DNA of 64,000 bases from Citrus sinensis (Eukaryota; Streptophyta; Magnoliopsida; Sapindales; Rutaceae). The position numbers and the translations under genes are program-made. Position 1 is the first letter of the stretch. The number at the start of each line of letters is the position of its first letter. The notes beneath the pieces are model-generated. The model did no database searches, was not told where the DNA came from, and was given only the letters and a program-made list of their open reading frames with translations. Location: positions 49,393,501-49,457,500 of the forward strand of contig NC_068558.1 of NCBI RefSeq assembly GCF_022201045.2. Reading direction: 5' to 3'. Positions 12,611 through 25,390 of the stretch are shown here, one piece after another.

Positions 12611-15600
12611 CAAGATTAATTTTGGTACTACTGACCCATAAATTAGGAAAATAAAAATGTTAGTTTAATTTATGAGGGAGAGTAGAAAGAGTACACAGAG
12701 ACGGTAGCACCCTGTTTGTGGTCCCGAATGATGAAAGCCACGGGTTGCAAACCTTAACCTTGTCGTTCAATTTTTGATGATAATGCACAAGTCGGGTAAG
12801 AACAGAAGAACAGTAGTTGTCAAATATAAATGGGCACTACGAAGTTGGTGCTGCAAAGTGTCGGCACCACACTTTATGTTTCATACAAGATAAAACGTGG
12901 AACACATTTAACGTACACTTGCATTTGTTGTGCTCGATCGGTGCGCGCGATAACGTCAATTTACTTCTTTTTTAAAAGGACACTCGTTCGTTAATCGTTC
13001 CCGCACCGCACACTCTTTGAGATTACATTTTGGTTTTGGAGTCCCCTGGCTGCATAGCCAATGCCATCATCCTATGTAGATTGTATCAGTTAAATAAATC
13101 TCAAAGGAATACTGCTACTTATAGTAAAAAGTTTGGGGGGTAGAAATTCACTATATCTGTATGGATTAGAAATGCCAAAAGTCTCAATAACTAACTACTG
13201 CATACATACAGGGAATGGATGCTAATATTCTCCATGGGTCTAGTGCCACACCGCACAAATAGGGTGGATTTTAAATAATTTTTAAGTAATAAGAAAAAAA
13301 TAATCTCTAAATTCTTAATGGGGTGGGTACTCCAATTCTCATTTTATATAAATATTTGTTTTAATTTTTATTTTATCAATTATAATATTGGTTAATGAAT
13401 TTTCTTTTTTATTTTTACCTAATATAAATATAATTATACAAATAGGCTATAACTAAAAAAAAAACCCTACAATATGATTTTTATTCAACCCTAAAATATT
13501 ATTATATTCTCTTTTCTCTCTTAAGATACTGCTCTCTTCTAACATTTTATAGTTCTGATATCATTTTAAGATGTTTCTAACTTTGGGAGGCTTTTTTTTT
13601 CATAATTTAAATATTTTATAATATGATAGTGATTTTATTTAAATCTGTAATTTTTAATTTACTGAAATTATGTATCTCTATCTAATGTAAAATAAGTAAA
13701 TGAAAAATGGATAGGAATGAGAAAATCATCTCCACCTAGGGATTCTCCGTGCTCACCCCCACTAAATTTATTAAAGAATGGAGTGAAATGGAGTGAAATT
13801 TTTAATGAGTGGGGAATGAAGTAGGTCTTCCCATCCCCACCCCGCCCTAGTGTCATTTCTAACTGCATGGTTTTTTTTTAGATTATACCACATTAGTTAG
13901 TCATGTATGTCATCTTTACAAGTTTTTTTTTTTAAAAAAAAAAATTCTCTCTTCACTTTTTGAGAAGAAGAGTATGGCATTATCTAAGTCCAAATATATA
14001 GAACATTTTAACTTTATTTAAATAAAAATATTACTAAAATACAAAAAACACATATTTCAATACTTTGAAATTTTTTTTTATTATTATATTAAAATCTTTT
14101 TTTTTTGCTCTGTTCGTGACATTTTCACTTTAACAAAATGAGGATGTCATTAAAATATATATAAAAAAATACACAATTCAATGCGTTGAAAATTGTGTTT
14201 TTTGCCTGTTAGTGTATTAAAGTTTATATGTTTTAGTTTACTAGTATTAAAGTGAGGATACCCTCATTAGAGGATGATTTTATACACACACACACACACA
14301 TACCACACAGCTAAGATTTAATATTTATTTATGTAATAATATGTGATAAATCAAAATATTTTATCTTTTATCTTTTCTTGCCAACAAGACCAACTCTAGA
14401 GTATTCGGGGCCTTTGGCGAAATTTCTTTTTGAGATCTCCTCACATTTAGTAACTTCAACACTTAAAGAAATATTAAAAAAAAAACTCAAAATTTAATCA
14501 AATTTTAACTATATATTAAATATTAACAATCAATAATAAGATAATACGAAATTTCAAAAAAGAAAAGTAATCAAGAAGATTTTTTTTTAAATTCCACGAG
14601 ACTATTATTTTAAGATTTTTTTTTACTTCAAAAGTAAACAAATAAATGGAATATATTTTTTATAGAGAAGAGCCCAAGAAATTTTATAATGTTAAATAAT
14701 TAAGTTTTTTTTAACAGGTGAATAATTTTTTAATATTTTTCTTGGAAAAAAACTAATAATGTATTAATAGTTATTAATGATAGCTCTTTAACATTAAAGT
14801 TATCAAACATAAAGTTTGTGTAAAAAACTGTAATTGTAAGATAATTATTAATTAAAGAAAACCTAAAAAATAGGTTTTCTTATTATAAGTTAAAAAATTA
14901 ATTTGAGTATATTAAGAAAATAAAAAAGAGTATTCTAACATATAAGGATTAGGTGGCTACAATAGAATTTTCCTAGCATATGGGGCCCTAGGCGACTGCC
15001 CAGTTCGTCTATACTTAAAGTCACCATTGCGCGCCAACATTATTCATAATGATAAATATGTTAAAAAGAATATTGTTTTAGATATTTCATTCAAATGTGA
15101 AAAAGTAAAAACATTAACTCTTGGTGTAAGTGGTTAATACAACCTTACAATATTAAAAATAAAAAAAGGATATTTCATTTAGATATATTTAGAATTTAGT
15201 TAAAATATCCATTCAAATTTCAAATGAAAAAAAAAAAATTCCATATTAGTTGAACAACAAGACCCATGGTTTACTTTCATATAAGATAATGAATCAACCT
15301 AACTATTAACCCAACGATGAGAACTCCTCAGCTACCAAAACGAGCAAGGATTCAAATTCTTTTAGAAAATTTGTAAACTTGTACATATAAGCTAGACGTT
15401 ATTTGCAAAGGAAGGGCATCCTCATTTTAAAAAAAAAAAAGTGCGAAATAATATTATAAAATCTTTTTATAACAAGTCAAAAGAATTAGGTTACTTTTTT
15501 TCACACCGCTATTAAAATCGAAATATTTCACATTACTTTCAAAATTATAGAGAATAGGCTTAATTCTCAACTACTCAACCAATAATTCAATATAATTATG

Positions 15601-16400
15601 ACGGTAATATGAAATACGTGGCTTTTAAGCCTTCTAATTATGTAATTGATAAAAAGAGCCAAAAAAAAAAAAACAATTGATTAATGATCTCATTAATTCT
15701 TTAACTTCAAATTGACTCAAGATCTACATAACAGGATTAGCTTAAAGGAGTTCTCTCTCATTCATTATGTTCAGAATTTTCTCTCATTATCCTGAGTCTG
15801 ATAAAAAAACTGAGGCAAAAGCAAGTTGTCAATGCTCCTAAAGGATATATACAGAATACAGTTAGCTAAGTATTTGAAGACTTTTACCTAGAAAAGAAGG
15901 AAAAAATAATTAAAAAGGTCTCCTTAAATTATATTTGCATGTATTTTATAATCGAGTAAAATTCATTTATTGGTTCATCTGAGTGACCCTAGTATTTATT
16001 GTTACTTATTTTTTCATTAAAAAAGAAAAATCTAACGGTAAAATACAATCAATATATATATATTTTTTTTAAAAAAAAAATCTATAATTAAATCTTATAA
16101 ACAATAAAACAATTAGATGATGGACAGTAAAAAAATAGTTACGCATGACAGAACAAGGACAAGGGCAGGAAGTTGTTCTATAGTAAAAGCGAGATGTCTT
16201 TGGTGCTTCGAAATAAATGAGAGCGATGAATTAATGAGCGCTTCGTGCTGAGTTTACGATCTTTCATTGGTCTACTGAGTACGAAACTGTACGGACGACG
16301 TGACATGTTTTCAACTTAGTACCACCCACTTGCTATTTTTAACCCTCATCTTCCGTTTTATTACACTGTTGTTCTGATTCTTTTTTACTTCTTAGATCAT
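12611..16400. other. Long AT-rich intergenic stretch with no supported gene
   Basis: Almost 3.8 kb with many A/T runs and an (AC)n microsatellite at 14282-14301. A block at about 14390-15030 starts with TATTCGGGGCCTTTGGCG and ends near GGGGCCCTAGGCGACTGCCC, which resembles a decayed repeat with GGGGCC ends; I could not classify it. The right part would include distal SOC1 promoter sequence. No coding signal seen. Confidence 0.4.
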
Positions 16401-17352
16401 ACACCTCTCTCGTTATCAGGAGTCAGTAGTCCGGACGCTCATTTATTCTTTTACTTTCTTTTGGTTCGTATATTTTTTTCCTTTTTTATGTAAATTTTAT
16501 TTTTCTTTCGGGTCTGTGTTTGTAGGTTTACCAAAACAAGCAAAACATGAGGCTTCAAATGTATTTGATACTAAAAATATAATACTCTTTTAATTTCTGT
16601 TTCTTTAAATAGGTGCTGTTTGAGGATAGATCAATCCCCAGGGAATTAAGGAAAGGTGATTTTCGGTTGGTGCTTTGCTCTCGCTCCCTCTGTGGTGACT
16701 AAATCAAAAATTAACAATCAGGAAAGGAACCTAGCTAGTTTAGTTACCTTTCTCTGCAATATCATCGTTGCTCAAAAACCGCAGATATTTTGTCAGCTTC
16801 TTCCCATTTTGGTTTCTTCTTTCTCTTTGGATTTTGCCCATTTGGTAAGACTGTTTACCTTTCTTTTGTTTCTCTTTTTGGTTTCTTTAGAGCTTCTTAC
16901 GAGTTAGTAACAATCAGCACAAAAAGATTTGTATTGTTGTTCTTCGTTTCTTTTCTTTCATCAAACTGATCCCTTTTTTGTGTTTTGCATAGCTGTTTAA
17001 CTGATTTTTCTTTATTATTATTATTACTATTATTTTTGCATACTTTTTCAGCTTCTTGAAAGGCAAAAAGGATTAAAAAAATCTTTTCTTGAGCTTGAGT
17101 TTTTGCTGCTCTCTGAAGGTCCTCTCTCTCAAAAATTTCGGATTTTTTATAGCTCCTGTCACTTCCTTAGCACCAAAACTTTTCTGGGTAATAAGATTTA
17201 CTCGTCATCTTCAAAGTTCTTGGCTTTTTGGGCCCTTGATGCATTAGGAAAAACAAACCTTGGTTAATTAATTAATTAGTTAATTTGTGTGACCTACCTG
17301 GTTGTGATTTACTGATAATAAACTCTAGTAGTTTAAACAGGTCTGAATTAAG
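16401..17352 (+). promoter_or_regulatory. Proximal promoter and 5' leader region of the SOC1-like gene
   Basis: T- and CT-rich DNA just before the MADS ATG, as expected for a long leader, possibly with a leader intron. An 83-codon open frame at 16656-16907 is unlike any family I know and could at most be an upstream ORF. No canonical CArG box was found by eye. Confidence 0.35.
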
Positions 17353-20300
17353 ATGGTGAGAGGCAAAACTCAAATGAGGCGCATAGAGAATGCTACAAGC
17401 AGGCAAGTCACCTTCTCCAAAAGAAGAAATGGTTTGCTAAAGAAGGCCTTTGAGCTTTCAGTTCTCTGTGATGCTGAGGTTGCCGTTATTATCTTCTCTC
17501 CTAGAGGCAAGCTCTCTGAATTTGCAAGTTCCAGGTAATTGTTCTAAATTTACTAAAAAGATTTGGTTTCATTAATTGTTCTTTCTGATTTCATTTAAGT
17601 AGTTGCTTCAAAATCTGTACTTTACTTGGATTTTTGGAAACCTTATAAGACTTTATTATGGTCCAAGATTGAAGATCCCAGGCCCCCCCCCCCCCCCCCC
17701 TGGCTCTCTCTCTATCTTCATCTCTCGCTCTCACTGACAAAAGTTCCTTTTAGAATTTAGAGTTTGTATAAATTAGTAAATTAAGATCTTTGTTTCTTCT
17801 CTCAAGGTTAAGGACTTTTTTGTCTCACGTTTTAATGGATGGTGACTGAGGAAGGAGAACCTTCTTGAATTGGTCTAAATTCTAAAACAACCTTTAATGA
17901 TTAAAATGTTGGAGTTTTGTCTCTGCTAATTACCTTTTTAATGGTTTTTCATCTATAGATGCTACATGAAGAGCCTGTGTTGCTGCAAATCAGCAAATCT
18001 AGGGAGTCGAGACAATGGCTATTATAAACTTTGCAACTCGTTGGTTTAATGAGAGTACTAATACTGTCATTGCCAGTTGCTAGCTATTGTATATGAAGGT
18101 TTTCAAAGTTTGCAACTTTTTGTTGAAACTTGAGAGGATATGAGGAACTAGGCACTAAGTATAAGATCATTTCATTTTCTAATTCAGCAAACTCAAGGCT
18201 TATCCCTAATGGTGGTGAAAGTGAAAGAAGTAAATACGTTTTTTGGGTTGTTTATTAGTTGATTACTTCTTATAAGTATATATATTTACAAATATATAGT
18301 ATTATACATATGCTGACCAAAAATTCTGAGGCCATGAGTTTGAGTCATATTATATTTTTATGTTAGGACTCCTCTTTTCTCCTAATTTTAAAATTAGATA
18401 GGGATAGTTATATCTTCCAATAATTTGGACGGAGTATATTTTCTTTCAAAATTTATGAGGAACTAGGCACTAAGTATAAGATCATTTCATTTTCTAATTC
18501 ATCAAACTCAAGGCTTATCCCTAATGGTGGTGAAAGTGAAAGAAGTAAATACGTTTTTTGGGTTGTTTATTAGTTGATTACTTCTTATAAGTATATATAT
18601 TTACAAATATATAGTATTATACATATGCTGACCAAAAATTCTGAGGCCATGAGTTTGAGTCATATTATATTTTTATGTTAGGACTCCTCTTTTCTCCTAA
18701 TTTTAAAATTAGATAGGGATAGTTATATCTTCCAATAATTTGGACGGAGTATATTTTCTTTCAAAATTTATGAGGAACTAGGCACTAAGTATAAGATCAT
18801 TTCATTTTCTAATTCATCAAACTCAAGGCTTATCCCTAATGGTGGTGAAAGTGAAAGAAGTAAATACGTTTTTTGGGTTGTTTATTAGTTGATTACTTCT
18901 TATAAGTATATATATTTACAAATATATAGTATTATACATATGCTGACCAAAAATTCTGAGGCCATGAGTTTGAGTCATAGTATATTTTTATGTTAGGACT
19001 CCTCTTTTCTCCTAATTTTAAAATTAGATAGGGATAGTTATATCTTCCAATAATTTGGACGGAGTATATTTTCTTTCAAAATTTATGAGGATGGGAATTT
19101 GAGTTATGTCATAATAAACTTGAGTTAGGTTGTCTCAGTAAGTTTTTTATTGTGTTAAAAAAAACTCAAAATTTCACAAGTGATACAATAGTTAAAATTT
19201 TGAATCTGATGATAGATGAGTCTGTGACATGTTAGTGATTAAGAAAGAGAAGAAGCTTACCCATGCATTACCTAAGATTTTAAGTATCTGCAGTTTTAAA
19301 GTCTAATAACCTATTTGGGATTAAGGTTCTCTACCTTTTATGCTACAACTATTGTAGAAAAAAGTTGTAGTTATGAGATAAAAGTTAATAGTATACAGTA
19401 AATACAGTTTTTAAATAATAATTTTGACAAATTATTAAAGACAACGGATTTTTCATTATATAAGTGAAAAATTATTTTGATATGACTTCCAAACTACAGT
19501 AATTAGTGTTTTCCAAATATTTTAGTGGTAAAATTTTTAAGTTATAACTGCCTAACTCCAATTCTAAATAGGGCCTAAGATCCTTCTCTAATGCTTGACT
19601 AAAGCATTAGCATAGTTATTTTAGTACTAATATTTATTCTCCTTTTTTTTCTGTTGGGATAAGTATTCATTAACCATTTAATTAGATTTATTTATTTTAT
19701 TAGATAATTGTGTTGGTGTTGTTACGTCCTAGTTTTATCATGTGTATAGCATGGTATCAATAAAAGAGGATAGATCATCAGTTTTTACAATGATGCACCA
19801 TAGAGTTTCTATTTTCCAATGTTGCAGTGAAGGAAATTAGTTATGTTGTGTATTTCCATGCAGTTGTATTTGCTTCTCTACCACATTCCTTAACAATGTA
19901 GCTTATTTCACTTTGTGTGAATTGTGATTTTAGTTAATGAAAAATTTTGATTAAATGAGATTGACCTTGTGTCCAGCATAAATCATTTCTTTACTGTGCC
20001 ACCCACTACGATCTATGATTGATCTTACGTTAACTAGTTACTTACCACTCCATCTAAAATTTTAAATCTAAAGTGAGGGTCAAAACAAGGGTATTTAAAA
20101 CATTATGACAGTTTAATAGAATCAGGAGGTGAGGCCAATTTAGAATTATCATAGACACGATCAGTTGGTGTATGTGGAGCATGATAAAGAGTCTCAATAT
20201 GTATATGGCACAGCTACAAACTTCTCCTTATTCCTATTACCTTTATGAAACAAGTCTTCATGTCAATGTGACTGAAAAGTGGAAAAGCTCATTTTCTTTT

Positions 20301-22910
20301 CCCTAATGTAAAGGGCTTCATGTCCTGGAACATGGCAATTGGAAATTATATTTTTATCCTATCACACAAGAGAAATCATACGCTTTCGCAACACAGTTAA
20401 AGTATTATCACTCATATGCTGCTTCTCTATATGAAGATTATGCAATTATCCAACAAAATCAGATACTTAATATATGCACTGACACAATGTCGTGAGGAAA
20501 GTCATAAAAATATCAAGAAATAAGCTAAACAAATTATTTATTTTTCACACACAAGATGTATTAAAATTCTCCAAAGGTAGCGGAACTCATATTGGACTTT
20601 GAATTGAGGAAATATTGCCCATTTGAGGCTTGTTACCCGTATCTCAGTGTACGCCCTACTAAAGATGGCTTGTTTTATTTATTTATTTATTTTTTAAAAT
20701 GTGTTTTGGAATGTAATCGATTGGAATCTTGGTTGCATGGTATTGTTTTTGTTCTTCAGCATGCAGGAGACAATAGAACGGTATCTGAAGCATACAAAAG
20801 ACACTCGAAACAAGCAACAGCCAACGGAACAAAACATGCAGGTTACCTATATATGCCAACTCCACTCAAATTATTTAAGAATGAAAATGAATGTTCCATG
20901 CAACAATGTTCCATGCAACTATCCTCCATTCAATCTCTAAAATCAGAGTCCAAGTTTGGGGGCCAAAAAAAAAAAAAAAAAAAAAACCCACACATGCTAG
21001 TAGACACTAATGGTTTTTGGATTAAGGGGCCCCAATTTATAGATAAAAAAAAAATTATTTCGCTCTAAGTCTCCGTATAGCATCATGGTATAACCATTGT
21101 GGTTTTTAATTCATAATTATTTTCAAATAAAAGCTGACACTGTTTAATAAAAATGACTTTAAAAAAAAATTATGAAAATAACATAAGTTTTCATTAAATA
21201 ACTGTGAGGATAATCACCTTAACATACTTCCATATAGATCTGCAAGTTTTACAACACTTATACAGAGCTATAGCTTAAAAATCAAGTATAGTATGTTTTT
21301 TACCAATATAGTAGTGAACTAGTGATGCTGCATTTGCAGCGGGAGCATCTGTCCGCTTTGTTAGACGTGAGACTAAAAGAAATTTCTTATAGATTAACTG
21401 GTTGGTTCTCGAGATTAAACAGGAGCTATCTTTTATCACCACCATGCATGCATGCATATTTTCTTGGCTGCTAGTAATCGTATATAATTTCTTGTTTTCT
21501 CACATATGGATTTGAAATGACAGCATCTGAAGCATGAAGCAGCTAACATGGTGAAGAAGATAGAGCTTCTTGAAGTTTCAAAACGGTTAAATAGACACTA
21601 GTCTAACAAATTAAACTTATGTTTTATCAAACGTTGTTCCATAGAACTCAAGTTCAAAGAAGATTCTGAAAATTTTGACTGGAAACTTCTCAGGAAACTA
21701 TTGGGAGAAGGTCTGGCATCATGCACCCTTGAAGAACTACAACAAATAGAACGTCAGCTGGAGAAGAGCGTAAGCAATATCCGAGCAAGAAAGGTTCATC
21801 CCTACTAATCTTCTAAAGAATTACAAAAGGAAAATTTAACATGCATGCTAAAAGTTTGTCCATGTTTCAGAATCAAGTTTTCAACGAACAGATTGCGCAG
21901 CTCAAAGAGAAGGTCAGTGTTATCAAAATTTGCTTTAGTGTTTGGTAAACACTGTTGTAACTTTAAAGCTAAGTTAATTTAATTTTATGAAAAATTTATT
22001 ATATCTTTACTAATTTTGTGAAAATTATTATTTTAAAATTTATATTTACTACGTACTATTAATTTTTATTTTAGAGTTATAGTTGTGCTTATAAATTTAG
22101 GCTACAGTACCTTAATACTAAACAAGACTTTAAAATGTAGTGCATTGTGATAACTCCTTAGTCCCTTATTAAGTCCCTACACAACAACACTTCCAATATA
22201 CCATTCCACACCAAACATTTCAATAAATTCTAGCTATGTATACATTTATTTCGAAATCTAACATATAAGTTACTAGATATACTTAGGATTCATTTGGGAC
22301 AGCTGCACTGTAGATATCTGATTTTCATTTTCATGCTAAATCATTGAAGAGATTTATCTTGAAATCTCCAGCAATCTTGACTGGAAGAAGAAAGAAAAAG
22401 TGAATATCTTATTTCGAAAACTTTGTCTGATTCCATGTATGCTTTGCTTAGGGGACAAAGAAGTTTAGCGGTTTTTCTGTCTTTGCATTCAGCAGTTGCT
22501 ATCTCTTAAAATAATTTCAAACTTAGTCAATTCGTTTTTTTTTTCCTCTTTTTATTTTGTACATGCAAAATCAGGGAAAAGTCTTAGAAGCTGAAAACAC
22601 AAGGCTAGAGGAGAAGGTGAGCTTCTATATCAAGGAAAATAAGATTTTATCAAGCTATTCATGTTAAAATTTATAAGAGAATATTATAATGAACTTGGGG
22701 ACTTTGGGCAGCTTTATAAAATCATAAGACTCCGGTATCCTGAATTGTTATTTTCAGTGTGGTATGGAAAACTGGCAAGGATCAAAAGAGCAGCCAGAGA
22801 ATCTAACAAACGACGACGGTGCCTCAACTTCTGACGTGGAGACTGAATTGTTCATCGGCCCACCTCCTGAAAGAAGAGCAAGGCGCTTGGCAATACCACC
22901 ACAAAACTGA
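17353..22910 (+). CDS. SOC1: MIKC MADS-box transcription factor, SOC1/AGL20 clade
   Basis: Seven exons: 17353-17534, 20760-20841, 21524-21585, 21694-21793, 21871-21912, 22575-22616, 22758-22910. They give 220 codons plus TGA, and exon sizes 182/82/62/100/42/42 are the classic MIKC pattern. The MADS domain starts [18 protein letters not shown]. The K domain includes [18 protein letters not shown]. The C-terminus has the SOC1-clade motif [12 protein letters not shown]1 proteins integrate photoperiod, vernalisation and gibberellin signals to promote flowering, usually as heterodimers bound to CArG boxes. Intron 1 is 3.2 kb and carries a 3x315-bp tandem repeat and a poly-C run. The gene lies between LPEAT2 and AGL6, as in Arabidopsis. 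Which SOC1 paralogue this is cannot be settled here. Confidence 0.93.
17683..17700. repeat. Poly-C run (18 C) in SOC1 intron 1
   Basis: Uninterrupted C homopolymer preceded by CCCAGG and followed by TGGCTCTCTC. Long G/C homopolymers like this recur through the window. Confidence 0.9.
18141..19085. repeat. Three tandem copies of a 315-bp unit in SOC1 intron 1
   Basis: The unit begins TGAGGAACTAGGCACTAAGT at 18141, 18456 and 18771, giving an exact period of 315 bp. A partial fourth copy (TGAGGA) starts at 19086. Copies differ at only one or two visible bases (TTCAGCAAA against TTCATCAAA in the first, one A/T change in the third), so the amplification is recent. Confidence 0.95.
19309..19577. 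mobile_element. Degenerate MITE in SOC1 intron 1
   Basis: Left end CCTATTTGGGATTAAGGTT; the complement of the right end reads CCTATTTAGAATTGGAGTT. This gives about 14 of 19 matches in a terminal inverted repeat, with an AT-rich 230-base centre. Family and target duplication are unresolved. Confidence 0.4.
21938..22130. mobile_element. Possible MITE remnant in SOC1 intron 5
   Basis: Left end GTGTTTGGTAAACACTGTTG; the complement of the right end reads GTCTTGTTTAGTATTAAGG. Loosely inverted, AT-rich between, and similar in style to the 19309-19577 element. Weak evidence. Confidence 0.3.
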
Positions 22911-23304
22911 TCATTGTATTGAGTTTATGCAGAAGCATTTGCATATATGAAACATATGATTATGAGGAAAAAGTTGTATTTCGTTTTAAGACTGCTGCAC
23001 AAATTACACTTGCGCAAGCAATGATTATAGATTTAACAGTACGGTAAGATTGCATTTCTGTTGGACTAACTTCCATGAGTATGGTATTGTAAGTATCCTT
23101 AAATGTATTTATTTTGGTGTATACTAATGTTCATATGTTCCTCCAGTCCTCATTTCTATTGCTAAGAACTTTGATTTTTCCTAGGAGCGCCTAACGGGAA
23201 CGTTTATTTATAAAGCGGACCAATGAGCAGACTTGATCAGCTCAGATATGGTCGCCAACCCAAATGAAAAATTAGTTTCTAACAAGCATACGCAAGATCA
23301 TGAC
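22911..23304 (+). other. 3' flank of SOC1 and gap to the fructokinase pseudogene
   Basis: Presumed SOC1 3' UTR (AT-rich to about 23110), then spacer that may include the 3' UTR of the convergent fructokinase remnant. No other feature seen. Confidence 0.4.
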
Positions 23305-25390
23305 TCATGAGTCAATCTCCTCCTGAGAAACTGCTTTGGGCAACATACGGAGAACTTCTGCTTCTGTGAGCAAAGCAGGAACGGCTCCTTTCGCTCTTAA
23401 CTGCGAGAGCACCACAGGTATTAGAATTGGTAAATATTAACAACTGCATCTTATAGAGATCTGGATCTGAAGCAAAACTTTTCGGTATTGCACAAACAAA
23501 GCATTACCGGCACCGGTTGTATCAACGCGTGCAATTAACAACACCACCACCAACGTGACCCTTAAATTCCTGCACAACACGGAAGGAAATTGATTGATTG
23601 AAAATAATACCAAATATCAGTCGGAAGGAAAGGAGGTTATTGGCTATCTGCTTAAACCAACCTAACAGAAGGAAAGAGTATGTGTACTTGGATGTTATGC
23701 GGCACATTGAAGTTTCTCAAAATGAGAGCAAAAATTTTAACAAACTAAACTTCTTTTTAACCGTAAATTTTGGATGCTAACCTGTGTGTAATATTTGCAG
23801 CCATTTGACCCCTCGGTGACAAGCAAAAGCTTAAGATTGGAGTGGAAAAGCTTCTCTAACACCACATTATCATCAGAGGCATCACAACCTTCAATCAATA
23901 ATGTCAGTTCTTCCTCACTTATCTGGCATTTGATATTTTCATGTGTGTGAGTTCCATAGTGTCAGTTGTATTTTACTTAAAATTATAGATATTCGATACT
24001 TCAGAGCAAAGCTTCAATTGTCAATGCATCTACCTTAATCATGTCAGCCTCGTCCCATATGCTTATGATGCCTCCACGAGCAGCCTCGGCAGATGGCCAT
24101 GGTAGTAACCTTGCATTTGGATCATAAGATAGGATGCAGCCAGACGTTTTGGCCATTTCCATGGCAGCAATATGAGCTGACCGACGTGGTTTCAGCAATA
24201 TACTTGCCTGCATCAACAATTATTAGGAAACAGATATCAGGCAATCCCCAGTAGGTTTTGAACTAGGTGGAGAATTTAAGTTTGAGATTGTTTTCTTAAA
24301 AGGTTTATCTATTATGCACAGTTTTCTTAAGGAGTTTATCTATTATGCACAAGTAAAACAATATTATAAGTTTATCAACCCAGTAAATCAGAAAATAGTT
24401 AAATAGAGTAATGAGAATTGCTGAGTGCCATTAGCCGTACTCTTTAAAGTTCATCCTCGTAAGCCCTTGTCTTTTTTTTAACCCTAAAAATGCAGAATTT
24501 TACCTTCTCTATTAGATTTACATCAAGCTCGGCCTCACAAAGAAGCATTTCAGCACTGGGGTTGCGGAAAAACATGAAACCGCGTTCACCCTCAGCTGTT
24601 AGTGTCACAAAAAGCCAATGCAGTCCTTGCATGTGGGTTAAAACGGATGCCAGAGTTGTCAACGTTATTTTCCTTGAGAATATCAGCCAACATGTGCCCA
24701 AATTCATCTTCCCCTACCTAAGATCGTAGAGATGACAAAGTTATACACAATAGATTGAGGAGAAAATATTTGTATGATATCAGGCTATGTAATGTCATGG
24801 TAACTACTAACAAGGCAACGACATATGGAGCAAAACTAATGTGAATCATATTCTCAAGATGGACTGCCTGTGACTCAAAATGATGACATCTCAATCGAAT
24901 CAGTTGTTAAACTAGACAGCAGAACATGGTCCTGGAAGTACTTTAACATCAATGAGTAGTCTGTTCAAAACTGAAACAAACAAAAAAAAAAACCTTGTAA
25001 ATATCATATTTACACTTTTTTTTAGGAATTGAATTCAGGTCGCCAACCAAATAATGCTTCTTGAAAACCATTTAGTTAAGCCCCTTGGGGCAAACATCAT
25101 AAACTTTAAAAAGGTATTGCGTAACATGAACAAGAAGGCAGCATTTATATATACTCAAAATTGCACCTTGCCGATGCAGAGCCTTCCAATCTTGATATAC
25201 CTACGGCAACATTAGCAGGCGCTCTTTCCTAAAAGCAGATGCTTTTGCGAGTGAAACGCCAGATTCAGTGGGCAAAAAATCAATCAACAGTTCCCCGAAG
25301 CAGACAACAAGTGCTTTTTTATCTGGGGTTTGTCCCTCTTCATCAGCAGGAAGCTTGTTAAACTTTCTGAAGAAAAGATGACTTGATTTC
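23305..25390 (-). pseudogene. Fructokinase (pfkB family) pseudogene, intron-bearing
   Basis: Minus-strand blocks follow the fructokinase order: [20 protein letters not shown] (about 25310-25250), GISRL (about 25200), the stretch with [19 protein letters not shown] (about 24560), [19 protein letters not shown] (about 24110), ISEEELTLL...LLLVTEGSNGC (23925-23795), VDTTGAG (about 23520) and GAVPALLTEAEVL (23390-23350), with TGA near 23305. Working fructokinases phosphorylate fructose in the cytosol or plastid. This copy is broken: a deletion removes the APGG part of the GGAPANVAV motif, an extra T shifts [10 protein letters not shown] near 24608, frames shift before VDTTGAG and after CGAL, and the GAGD catalytic Asp reads Asn. 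Introns are kept, so it is a duplicated copy and not a processed one. Confidence 0.85.
24987..25110 (-). mobile_element. Possible short SINE in the fructokinase pseudogene
   Basis: On the minus strand, CCAAGGGGCTTAACTAAATGG resembles a tRNA head with a weak A box, and CTGAATTCAATTCC resembles a weak B box. It ends in a T/A-rich tail at the A-run around 24987. No target duplication found. Tentative. Confidence 0.3.

Noticed and set aside
16656..16907. 83-codon frame in the SOC1 leader region
   Set aside because: Hydrophobic and T-rich, as random frames in a CT/T-rich leader often are. Kept only as a possible uORF.
20592..21068. 158-codon frame across SOC1 exon 2
   Set aside because: It includes exon 2 in a different frame and runs into introns; the 82-base MIKC exon fits far better.
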